From: Planctomycetota bacterium
GTDB taxonomy: Bacteria; Planctomycetota; Planctomycetia; Pirellulales; UBA1268
Length of the DNA: 17,698 nucleotides
Direction of reading: 5' to 3'
Assembly: GCA_027622795.1 (NCBI GenBank)
Contig: JAQBZA010000019.1
Coordinates: 1-17,698 of the forward strand
Position 1 is the first letter of the stretch. Each line of letters opens with the position of its first letter. Below the pieces are notes generated by a model. It was given only the letters and a program-made list of their open reading frames with translations. It ran no database searches and had not been told where the DNA came from. Of this stretch, positions 6,192 to 14,123 are shown piece after piece. The translations under genes and the position numbers were made by a program.

Positions 6192-9128
6192 ATGGTGAAC
6201 AATCAGCCGTGGCCAGCGAATCTCTTTCGTGTGCACGCGTGGGGTGTGGCACTCGTCGTCATCATTGCTGCATCGGCCGGTTCGCGAAGCGCGGCAGAGC
6301 AGACCATCCAATCGCGTCCGAATGTGCTCCTCCTGCTGGTCGATGATCTCAAGCCGGTGCTCGGATGTTACGGCGATCCCCGTGCGAAGACTCCCAATAT
6401 CGACCGTCTCGCGCGCCGCGGCATGCGGTTCGACATGGCGTATTGCAACGAGGCGGTTTGTGCTGCTTCACGATACGCGCTGCTCGTGGGTTCCCGGCCA
6501 ACCTCAACCGGGCTTTATGACCTGGGCAGTGACCTGCGTCGTCGGCTCCCTGATGCTGTCACCATGCCCCAGTTTTGTTCACGGTACGGGTACCGCTCGG
6601 AGTCACTGGGCAAGGTCTTCCATGTGGGCCATGGCAATGCTGGTGACCCTGAATCATTTGACGTTCCACCCTTTCAAGATGTGGTGATCGAATATCGTGA
6701 TCCGACGAGCGCTGCCGATGGTCGGCTGACCCGCGAAGAGGCCTTATTTGCCAACGCGCATCTCGGGGAGATCGCCAGGCTGCCCCGAGGAGCGGCGTTT
6801 GAATCCCCTGATGTGGCAGACGATGCCTATGCGGATGGTCGCGTGGCCACGGAGACGATTCGTCGTCTGCACGCGGCTGCCAATCGCCGGGATGCGGATG
6901 GAACACCATTCTTCATTGTCGCCGGTTTCGTGCGTCCCCATCTTCCCTTCAGCGTGCCCCGACGATATTGGGACCTCCACGATCCGGGCTCACTCCCAGT
7001 GGCAACGCATATCGAGCCGCCGCGGGCGGCCCCCGAGTACGCTCTCAAACGAGGCGGTGAGATCACGGCCTACCGGCCGGTGCCCGAGACCGGTGATGTC
7101 GGGCAGGCACTCGCCCGGCAACTCGTCCATGGCTACTACGCCAGCGTGAGTTACGTTGATGCTCAGATTGGCCGGGTGCTCGACGCGGTGGATCACCATG
7201 GTCTCTCCGAGAATACGATCATCGTGCTCTGGGGAGATCACGGCTTTCACCTTGGTGACCATGGCTTCTGGACAAAGCACACCAACTACGAGCAAGCGAA
7301 TCGTATTCCGTTGTTGCTGATTGCGCCAGGAGTGACACTCCCGCACAGCAGCAGTTCTCAGCCCGTCGAATCAGTCGACATCTATCCAACCATCGCTGAT
7401 CTGACCGGTCTGCCTGTGCCCGATGGTCCGCAGCGGATCGACGGTGAGAGCCTCGTGCCTCTGCTGCGGGATCCGCAGGCACGGCTGGACCGAGACTATG
7501 CGCTGCACTGCTTTCCCCGCGGTGGCCGACTTGGCAGAGCCATCCGCACCGACCGCTACCGTCTCGTCGAATGGCGTGAGAAGGACGAGACACGTCCTTT
7601 CGAGTACGAACTTTACGACTACGAGGAAGATCCGCGCGAGCAGCGGAATCGCGCAGTCGAGCAGCCAGATGTGGTGGCGAAACTATCTGCAATCCTTGCC
7701 GCGACGCCTGCTCCGGTGATGCCGGGAGCGACACCTGAACATGCGCGGCCGGCTCGACAGCCGAATGTCGTGATCATCTTTATCGATGACATGGGCTGGG
7801 GTGACCTGTCCTGTTTTGGCAACAACGCCGCCCGCACGCCCGAGATTGATCGTCTGGCCGCCGAGGGCTTGCGGTTTGAACAGTTCTATGTCGCCGCGCC
7901 GATCTGCTCACCCTCACGCTGTGGCCTGCTGACAGGACAATATCCCCAACGCTGGCGGATCACGTCGTATCTCAACAATCGGGAAGACAACGATCGCCGC
8001 GGTATGGCCCAGTGGCTCGCCCCAGAAGCTCCCACCGTTGCCCGGGTGCTCAAGGAGGCTGGGTATGCCACTGGTCATTTTGGCAAGTGGCATCTCGGTG
8101 GCCAGCGGGATGTGAATAACGCTCCCCTGATCACTACGTACGGCTTCGATGAGTCGCTGGCCAATTTCGAGGGGATGGGTGCGAAGCTGTTGCCGATGAC
8201 GCTCCGCCCCGGAAGCAGCCGGCCAGGTCGGATCTGGGGCGATGCAGAGCGGCTTGGTGGGCCGGTGATCTGGGTGCAGCGGTCGGAGATCACCCAGACC
8301 TTTTGCGATGCCGCGATCGCATTCATGCGGAGGGCTGTCGATGCCAGACAACCCTTTTTCGTCAACATCTGGCCCGATGACGTGCACAGCCCCTTCTGGC
8401 CGCCGGTTGAGTCGTGGGGTGACAGCAAGCGCGGCAACTACGTGGCTGTGCTCGAGGCAATGGATCGGCAGTGTGCGCGGCTCTTCGCCTACCTGCGGAG
8501 TTCACCGGCCGTTCGCGACAACACCTTGGTGCTCTTGTGTTCCGACAATGGTCCGGAGCCCGGCGCGGGATCGGCGGGACCGTTTCGCGGGGTGAAGACT
8601 CAACTCTACGAGGGTGGCATCCGCTCACCGCTGATCGTGTGGGGTCCGGGACTGCTCAGCCCGGGAGTTGCCGGAGGCGTGAATGCGACTACGGTGCTCT
8701 CGGCGCTCGACATCGCGCCAAGCCTGATCACGCTGGCGCGCGCTGCGTTGCCCGAGCAAGTTCGGTTTGACGGTGAGGATCGCTCGGCTTCACTCGTCGG
8801 CGCCGGAAAAGCTGTGGAGCACCCGCCGCTCTTCTGGCGACGTCCGCCTGATCGCAAGATGTGGGAGCCGACTGGTGCGATACTCAACCCCGACCTCGCG
8901 ATGCGGCGGGGTCGCTGGAAACTGCTCTGTAATACGGATGGTCGCAGTGTGCAGCTCTATGATCTTGAGACCGACCGTGGCGAGAAACGCAATCTGGCTG
9001 ATGTGCATCGCGATGTGGCCGAGCAGATGCTAGCAGATCTGCTGGCGTGGCATCGTGACATGCCGCCCGATGCCGGGGACACGCTCGGGCGTGAGGCAGC
9101 GTCGCAAGTGCGGGAGGATGATCGATGA
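6192..9128 (+). CDS. Secreted tandem sulfatase (iduronate-2-sulfatase-like + arylsulfatase-like)
   Basis: A single uninterrupted frame of 978 residues, about twice the family length, with two full sulfatase modules. An N-terminal signal peptide covers about residues 11-35 (hydrophobic AWGVALVVIIAASAG). Module 1 (about 43-505) resembles iduronate-2-sulfatases: NVLLLLVDDLK with metal-binding Asp51-Asp52, formylglycine motif CAASR at 90-94, GKVFHVGH, and WGDHG with Asp349 and His350, followed by Lys362. Module 2 (about 522-970) resembles arylsulfatases: NVVIIFIDDMGWGD with Asp532-Asp533, CSPSR at 572-576, HFGKWHLGG with Lys632 and His634, SDNG with Asp785-Asn786, and Lys802. A proline/alanine-rich linker of roughly 15 residues joins them, and module 2 has no signal peptide of its own. 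Both would need the formylglycine-generating enzyme. Expected role: removing two kinds of sulfate ester from a sulfated glycan outside the cytoplasm. Substrates are not readable. The start ATG has only a GGGG element nearby. Confidence 0.93.
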   Translation: MVNNQPWPANLFRVHAWGVALVVIIAASAGSRSAAEQTIQSRPNVLLLLVDDLKPVLGCYGDPRAKTPNIDRLARRGMRFDMAYCNEAVCAASRYALLVGSRPTSTGLYDLGSDLRRRLPDAVTMPQFCSRYGYRSESLGKVFHVGHGNAGDPESFDVPPFQDVVIEYRDPTSAADGRLTREEALFANAHLGEIARLPRGAAFESPDVADDAYADGRVATETIRRLHAAANRRDADGTPFFIVAGFVRPHLPFSVPRRYWDLHDPGSLPVATHIEPPRAAPEYALKRGGEITAYRPVPETGDVGQALARQLVHGYYASVSYVDAQIGRVLDAVDHHGLSENTIIVLWGDHGFHLGDHGFWTKHTNYEQANRIPLLLIAPGVTLPHSSSSQPVESVDIYPTIADLTGLPVPDGPQRIDGESLVPLLRDPQARLDRDYALHCFPRGGRLGRAIRTDRYRLVEWREKDETRPFEYELYDYEEDPREQRNRAVEQPDVVAKLSAILAATPAPVMPGATPEHARPARQPNVVIIFIDDMGWGDLSCFGNNAARTPEIDRLAAEGLRFEQFYVAAPICSPSRCGLLTGQYPQRWRITSYLNNREDNDRRGMAQWLAPEAPTVARVLKEAGYATGHFGKWHLGGQRDVNNAPLITTYGFDESLANFEGMGAKLLPMTLRPGSSRPGRIWGDAERLGGPVIWVQRSEITQTFCDAAIAFMRRAVDARQPFFVNIWPDDVHSPFWPPVESWGDSKRGNYVAVLEAMDRQCARLFAYLRSSPAVRDNTLVLLCSDNGPEPGAGSAGPFRGVKTQLYEGGIRSPLIVWGPGLLSPGVAGGVNATTVLSALDIAPSLITLARAALPEQVRFDGEDRSASLVGAGKAVEHPPLFWRRPPDRKMWEPTGAILNPDLAMRRGRWKLLCNTDGRSVQLYDLETDRGEKRNLADVHRDVAEQMLADLLAWHRDMPPDAGDTLGREAASQVREDDR

Positions 9129-9232
9129 ACAGGATTGCTGTGATGTACGCGATGGGTAGGGAACGTCACCGAAGTGAGGAAATCTCCATGCGTCTGGGCG
9201 GCATCTTAAAACTGCACCGCACGGGAACGTGA

Positions 9233-9337
9233 AAAAGATATCTGGTTTCCGATCCGGCTGTCATTCGCCATGTGTTACTCGACAATCTGGCCAACTATGA
9301 CAAAGCGTTTCCAGAATATGCCGGCTACTCAGGGTGA
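9233..9337 (+). pseudogene. Probable cytochrome P450 relic (N-terminal fragment)
   Basis: In the gap between the sulfatase and the convergent haem protein, one plus-strand frame reads YLVSDPAVIRHVLLDNLANY followed by DKAFPEYAGYSG, then a stop at 9335-9337. This matches the P450 N-terminal region, where a strand ending in SDP is followed by a helix of the type VRHVLVDNxxNYxK. The frame has a stop just before it (9230-9232) and an ATG at 9188 in the same frame; MRLGGILKL there may be the preceding beta strand, broken by the stop. Nothing of the rest of the P450 (I-helix, ExxR, haem cysteine) can be present, because the neighbouring gene begins its coding end 3 nt later. Too short for certainty; read as decayed DNA rather than a gene. 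Confidence 0.5.
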
Positions 9338-9339
9338 GC

Positions 9340-12300
9340 CTAGCGAGAAATCGGCTGCGACCGCGTTAAGAAGGCAAAGAGATCACGAACCTGTGTATCG
9401 GTCAGGTTGTCAAGCAGGCCATCGGGCATCAGGCTTCGGCCTACCGGAGAAAGTTCATCAATCTCGTTCGCGGTGAGAACCACGTCTTCACCATCAAGGC
9501 CACGCATGACAACCAGTCCGGTATCCCGCTCCACCACAAAGCCGCCGATGCTGCGGCCGTCAGCTGTGATTGCCACCTGATACTCATAGCCCTCACGGAT
9601 TTCGGCATTGGGATGCACGATACTCAGAAGCATCGTCTTTAGCTTGTCGCGTTGGTACGGGGTGAGATCTGGCCCCACATTGCCACCCTTATGAAACAGT
9701 CGGTGGCAGCCGGCACATGTGGCAGTGAAGATTCGTTCTCCCTCGTAGGCATCACCGTTGCCGCGCGCGATCACGTTGAGAATGGAGTCGATCTTTTTTT
9801 CGATCACCTCGCTGGCACTGCCATCCGCCGGGGGAAGGAGCTGTCTGGCCTTTGCTTGCACCACCTCGTCCTGATGCAGCCGCAGGCGATCGGCGATCAC
9901 TGCTGGAATCAGCGAGGGTGTGATCTCGCCGTGCTCAACCGCGTGGAGAAGTGCCCGCGCCGACGCACCGCGGCTCACGAGAAACGCCAGCGCACTGTCC
10001 CGCACGGAGTCAGCCAGTCGTGGCAGGTCGGCCACGGCCTGAGTGGCCAGGTTTGCGTTGTCATAGTGAGCCAGCGCCGCAAATGCCGCTCGCGCGACGT
10101 CCGGATCGTCGCCACGGGTGAGTTCTCGGAGCAGCGGCAGGGCCGGAGTCGATTTCAATTCACCGAGCGTGCGGATGAGCGTGAGTCGCTCAGCGGCATC
10201 CTGATCCGGGTTCCTGATCCGGGCGATTGCCTCTGCAGCGGCCGCAGCATCACCCTGTCGCAGCCGCAGTAGAAGCGGGCTCGCGCCTGAGGCCGCCATG
10301 GCAGTCAGAAACTCATCAGGTAGCCCCGTCATCGCACGACCTCGGTATGCTGCGGAAAATCCGGACAGCAACCGAGCAGCGTGCTGTTGGGTCGGGGCCA
10401 TCGTCAGCAGCCGGGCACAGGAAAGCAGATCAGTCTGTCGACCTGTGGCGGCAAGCCGTTGCATGATTCTTGGGAGCAGCGTGTCGTTTACGATCGGCTC
10501 ATCCCAGGTGCCCCTGTCGGCCAGCAGATCGATCACTGCGTCGGCTGCCGAGCCAATCTGTTCTTCAAGTGCCCACCAAATCAGGAGCGGGATGCAGGGA
10601 TCAGAGGCATCTTCGTCACGTCGCATGAGCGCGGCAACAATCGGCAGGCTCTGCTCCGCCGGTAAACGTCGCGCCGTGCAGGCCAACTGAGCCCGTACGC
10701 AGACATCGGGATCAACGGTCGCGAGGCTTACCAACTCGGGTGCCAGTGACTTCGGCAGTCTGCCGGCGTCACCGAGCAGCCGCACGGTCCACTCCCGCAC
10801 CGGAGCAAAGGGATGGTTCAAGCCCGAGTGGGCGAGGGTCTCGTCGAGACCGGCAATCTGATGCAGAGCCCACAGCGCCTCCAAGCCTGTCTGGCCTGGC
10901 TGACTCAACTGTTGCCGCAGCGTCGGCAGTGATGCAGGATCTCTCCGCTCACCGAGGATTTGGAGAGCCATCCGGCGATGCCACTTATTGGGGTGCGCGA
11001 GAAGGCCAATCAGATCGGTAGTTGATTTATCGGCCAGTCGCAGATCGTTTTCTAGAGGTGATGCGCGACCACGCAGTCGATACACACGACCCGTGGTGTT
11101 GTCGATTTGGTTTTGGTAATGCTGGCCGTGGGCGATGTAGTAGTCGTAGAAGTCGGCGACGAACAGGCTGCCATCCGCTGCGTTGGCGATGAATACCGGC
11201 CGGAAGGCCTCGTCCGCGGTCGTGACGGCGTCGAGGCGGTCGACCGTCTCGAAGGAACAGCCCCGCGGCACCCGTTGTGCGTTGATGACCTTGCCGTGCA
11301 GGGGATCGATACAAAAAAAGTCACCAGTGTACTCGGCCGGAATGGCGGTTCCCTCAGCGACCGCCGCAAGATGCGAGAAGCGTGGGATCGGATTCGCGCT
11401 CCGCATGGGTGGAATCGCACCGAAGGCGTAAGGATGCCGGGGTGGCCCATATTTTCCTGGATTGTGGGCTGCTGCCCCGCAGTGGCTTCCCTGCATGTAG
11501 TGATAGCCCCGCGTTCCGCCGGCGTTCGTGCCGGAGAAGAGCCGACCCAGCGCGTCAAACTCGAGCCCCCAGAGATTTCCGCCGCCCTCAGCAAAGATCT
11601 CGTAATGTCGGCTTTCAGGATGATATCGCCAGACCATCGGCCCCGCGACTGATACGACCGTTGTGTCGTCGATTCCTGGTCGTGTGACATGACTCGAAGT
11701 GGTACTCCCCTGGCCACCGTAAAGCCAGCCATCAGGGCCCCACGTAAGTGAATTCGCCGTGGCATGGGTGTCTTCCAGGCCAAAGCCTTCAAGATGAACG
11801 ACGGGATCACCGTCGGGCAGGTCATCACCGTCAGCATCGACGTAAAACAAGAGAAAAGGCGGGTTGAGAACCCAGACGCCACCGCGGCCGGGAGCTGCGG
11901 ACGTGACCATGTTCAACCCGGATATAAAAACACGATGGGTGTCGTACCGGCCGTCACCATCGGTGTCTTCATGAATCGTGACCGAATCACGGCCTGTGTC
12001 ATGGAGCGGTGGAGCGGGAGGAGTTTTGTCAAAGACGCTCCGGTAATACTGATCACGACTGAGCACCGTCACTCCCGCCGGATAGGGATACTGGCGATAA
12101 TTTGCCACCCAGAGTCGCCCACGGCTGTCAAAGTTGAAATGGGTTGGCTGAGCCACCAATGGTTCGTGAAGGATTTGCTCGATGACGAAATCATCAGCCG
12201 CGGTGAGCTTTCCAGCAGACTCGGCGGGAGCAAGTCGTGGCCCCCCAATGGTCGCTGCCTCACCGAGCCCGGTCGTGGCCTGTCGAAACAGATTGAACGC

Positions 12301-12891
12301 CGACGTGGCCGGCTTGTCTGGCTGAGGGCCGCCGAACGCCGGAGTGGCATCGCCAAGTCGGAAATCCCAGGGGCCCGCCATCCGGCACTCCTTGAAATAC
12401 GTCACCATCATCGGTGGTTCAGCCGTGAATCCACCATCATCGCGCTGATTGAACACGTGAAACACGACCTCGTTCCACGCGTCCGGCTTGAGCAGGCCGA
12501 CCGGAACCTTGTGGCGAAGGTTCAGTTCCCGCCCCGACACGAAATCGGGGGGCATGGTTCCCCCGGTTCCGATCTTCTGGCCGTTGATGAACACCTCATG
12601 GGCATCGGCAAGCCCACGGACGATGATGCCGACCGACTCCCGATACAGATCCCGATCATGCTTCCCGAAGCATTCTGGATCGGGCAACACCCAGGTGCGG
12701 TACCAGGCATGACCGTCGTACTCGGCTGTTCCCGGCAGGCCGCTCTGTTCCCAGGTGCCGGGCACGACGATTGATTGCCACTCCGGGGCTGCCAAGGCCG
12801 ATGACGACAGCAGCGCACTCAGTATCAGGCCCCACGCCAGTGGCGGTCGGCTGCAACGCCCGCGGGTTGTGAAGAAAGCGGACACGCTCAT
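9340..12891 (-). CDS. Secreted PVC-type membrane-bound dehydrogenase with HEAT repeats and C-terminal haem (CxxCH) domain
   Basis: A 1183-residue multidomain exported protein typical of planctomycetes. Order: signal peptide 1-34 (hydrophobic LAWGLILSALLSSSALA); a beta-sandwich at about 36-190 beginning WQSIVVPGTWEQSG and DGHAWYRTW, like the sugar-binding domain of GH2-type glycosidases; a PVC-type dehydrogenase beta-propeller region at about 215-620 with FDSRGRLWVANYRQYP, GLNMVTSAAPGRGGVWV and Asp-rich calcium-loop-like motifs (DTDGDGRYD from residue 309, and DADGDDLPD); HEAT-like helical repeats at about 640-1000; and a C-terminal planctomycete haem-binding domain with CAGCH (Cys1059, Cys1062, His1063), then GGNVGPDLT and SIVHPNAEIREGYE. 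The electron donor is unknown; sugars or alcohols from polysaccharide are plausible. Start choice: ATG 12889-12891 follows GGGAGAG with a 6-nt spacer; the ATG 27 nt upstream (12916-12918) has no ribosome site. Nothing looks truncated. Confidence 0.92.
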   Translation of the reverse strand: MSVSAFFTTRGRCSRPPLAWGLILSALLSSSALAAPEWQSIVVPGTWEQSGLPGTAEYDGHAWYRTWVLPDPECFGKHDRDLYRESVGIIVRGLADAHEVFINGQKIGTGGTMPPDFVSGRELNLRHKVPVGLLKPDAWNEVVFHVFNQRDDGGFTAEPPMMVTYFKECRMAGPWDFRLGDATPAFGGPQPDKPATSAFNLFRQATTGLGEAATIGGPRLAPAESAGKLTAADDFVIEQILHEPLVAQPTHFNFDSRGRLWVANYRQYPYPAGVTVLSRDQYYRSVFDKTPPAPPLHDTGRDSVTIHEDTDGDGRYDTHRVFISGLNMVTSAAPGRGGVWVLNPPFLLFYVDADGDDLPDGDPVVHLEGFGLEDTHATANSLTWGPDGWLYGGQGSTTSSHVTRPGIDDTTVVSVAGPMVWRYHPESRHYEIFAEGGGNLWGLEFDALGRLFSGTNAGGTRGYHYMQGSHCGAAAHNPGKYGPPRHPYAFGAIPPMRSANPIPRFSHLAAVAEGTAIPAEYTGDFFCIDPLHGKVINAQRVPRGCSFETVDRLDAVTTADEAFRPVFIANAADGSLFVADFYDYYIAHGQHYQNQIDNTTGRVYRLRGRASPLENDLRLADKSTTDLIGLLAHPNKWHRRMALQILGERRDPASLPTLRQQLSQPGQTGLEALWALHQIAGLDETLAHSGLNHPFAPVREWTVRLLGDAGRLPKSLAPELVSLATVDPDVCVRAQLACTARRLPAEQSLPIVAALMRRDEDASDPCIPLLIWWALEEQIGSAADAVIDLLADRGTWDEPIVNDTLLPRIMQRLAATGRQTDLLSCARLLTMAPTQQHAARLLSGFSAAYRGRAMTGLPDEFLTAMAASGASPLLLRLRQGDAAAAAEAIARIRNPDQDAAERLTLIRTLGELKSTPALPLLRELTRGDDPDVARAAFAALAHYDNANLATQAVADLPRLADSVRDSALAFLVSRGASARALLHAVEHGEITPSLIPAVIADRLRLHQDEVVQAKARQLLPPADGSASEVIEKKIDSILNVIARGNGDAYEGERIFTATCAGCHRLFHKGGNVGPDLTPYQRDKLKTMLLSIVHPNAEIREGYEYQVAITADGRSIGGFVVERDTGLVVMRGLDGEDVVLTANEIDELSPVGRSLMPDGLLDNLTDTQVRDLFAFLTRSQPISR

Positions 12892-12897
12892 CACGTG

Positions 12898-12904
12898 CTC
12901 TCCC
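12898..12904 (-). promoter_or_regulatory. Ribosome site deciding the haem-protein start
   Basis: GGGAGAG on the minus strand with a 6-nt spacer to ATG 12889-12891. It favours this start over the in-frame ATG at 12916-12918, which has only pyrimidine-rich sequence in front, and it gives a signal peptide of normal length. Confidence 0.55.
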
Positions 12905-13091
12905 GGAGTGTCAGTCATGGAGAGAAGCCGCAGAAAAACCTCTCTCGTTTCATCGAAAAATCGTACCGGCCCGCCCCCGATTCATAAAGCAACCGTCCAA
13001 AGCACGGTCTCCGATCGCTGAACGACGAGATCTTGATTGCATCACTTCTACGACATGGTACCGTAACGGCTCCTTTGCGGATCCCTCGCTG
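12905..13091. promoter_or_regulatory. Divergent intergenic region, haem protein / dehydrogenase operon
   Basis: About 190 nt between divergent coding regions; promoters for both the giant haem gene and the five-gene operon are expected here. I see an imperfectly spaced TTGATT on the plus strand near 13033 with no good -10 at 17 nt, and a GAGAGA/TCTCTC inverted repeat near 12923-12949 of unknown meaning. No ribosome site precedes the ATG at 13092. Nothing stronger can be claimed. Confidence 0.25.
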
Positions 13092-14120
13092 ATGCCAACG
13101 GCCGTCGTGAACTTCGCCCCGACACCCGGCTCCGTGGAGCTCCGTGACGTGGTCATTCCAGAGATCACCGCGGACGATGTTCTCCTGGAGGTGTCTCATG
13201 TCGGTGTGTGCGGGAGTGATCTGCACCAGTGGTCGGGCGACCACTCTTGGCCGGTCATGTATCCCGTCATCCTTGGGCATGAGTTCAGTGGTACGATCGC
13301 CAGGGTGGGTGACAATGTACATGACTGGAAGATCGGGGATCGCGTTGTCAGTGAGACAGCGGCGGTCATCAGTTCCGACAACCCGATGACTCGTCGGGGG
13401 CTTTACAACCTCGATCCGACCCGTAAGGGGTTCGGCTACGGCGTTGATGGCGCGATGACCAGCTTTGTCCGTGTACCCGCCAGAATCGTGCATCACCTGC
13501 CTGCTGGGTTGCCCTTCGATCAGGCATGCCTGACCGAGCCGTGCTGCGTTGCCTATTCGGCCACCGTGAAGAATGCGCGGATTGAGCCGGGAGACCGGGT
13601 GGCCGTGCTTGGCCCGGGCACGATCGGCATTCTGTGCGCTGCCATCGCCCGACTCTGTGGAGCAGAGGTGGCGGTGGTTGGTCTGCCCTGCGATGCGAAA
13701 CGACTTGAGGTCGCGAAACACTACGGTTGCGAGACCATTGTCGATGACCCGAAGGTCTGGGCGTTTGCCCGCGACGGCCTCGGCTGCGATGGGGTGATCG
13801 ATGCTGCCGGAGTCAGTGCCACACTCATGGTCGCAATGGATATCGTTCGTCCTGCCGGCTGGATTTCGAAAGTCGGCTGGGGGCGCCAGCCGCTCGGATT
13901 CTCCCTTGACCCGCTCGTGCAAAAAAACGTCACGCTCCAGGGCAGCTTCAGTCACAACTGGCCGATTTGGGAGCGGGTGATCGCTCTGCTGGCGAGTGGA
14001 GCACTCGACGTGCGGCCCATCATCGGAGGTGTCTGGCCGCTCCAGCAATGGCACGAAGCCTTCACGCAGATGCACCACGGCGCTGTCGTCAAGAGCGTGC
14101 TGAGCCCAGCAATGATCTAG
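13092..14120 (+). CDS. Zinc-type alcohol/polyol dehydrogenase (MDR family) without structural-zinc cysteines
   Basis: NAD(P)-dependent oxidation of a sugar hydroxyl or polyol, cytoplasmic, 342 residues. The catalytic domain has GVCGSDLH with Cys40, GHE with His63-Glu64 and the later TEP Glu149 as probable catalytic-zinc ligands. The Rossmann domain has VAVLGPGTIG with the glycine motif at 174-179. The overall pattern resembles threonine dehydrogenase, sorbitol dehydrogenase and L-idonate dehydrogenase relatives. The loop after GDRV that usually holds four cysteines for structural zinc is SETAAVISSDNPMTRRGLYN (87-106) and has no cysteine, so this metal site is lost, as in some MDR branches. 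First gene of a plus-strand operon; the next gene begins 3 nt after its stop. The start ATG has no clear ribosome site. Substrate unknown; neighbours point to a sugar or sugar acid. Confidence 0.9.
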   Translation: MPTAVVNFAPTPGSVELRDVVIPEITADDVLLEVSHVGVCGSDLHQWSGDHSWPVMYPVILGHEFSGTIARVGDNVHDWKIGDRVVSETAAVISSDNPMTRRGLYNLDPTRKGFGYGVDGAMTSFVRVPARIVHHLPAGLPFDQACLTEPCCVAYSATVKNARIEPGDRVAVLGPGTIGILCAAIARLCGAEVAVVGLPCDAKRLEVAKHYGCETIVDDPKVWAFARDGLGCDGVIDAAGVSATLMVAMDIVRPAGWISKVGWGRQPLGFSLDPLVQKNVTLQGSFSHNWPIWERVIALLASGALDVRPIIGGVWPLQQWHEAFTQMHHGAVVKSVLSPAMI

Positions 14121-14123
14121 CGA

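Noticed and set aside
6011..6202. N-terminal extension of the aldolase-like protein to an ATG at 6200-6202
   Set aside because: It would overlap the divergent sulfatase start and leave no promoter space; the extra residues are Arg/Ser/Gly-rich and do not look like the rest of the protein.
11764..12774. A 336-codon plus-strand frame inside the haem-protein region
   Set aside because: It mirrors the propeller-coding strand of the large minus-strand gene; no domain seen.
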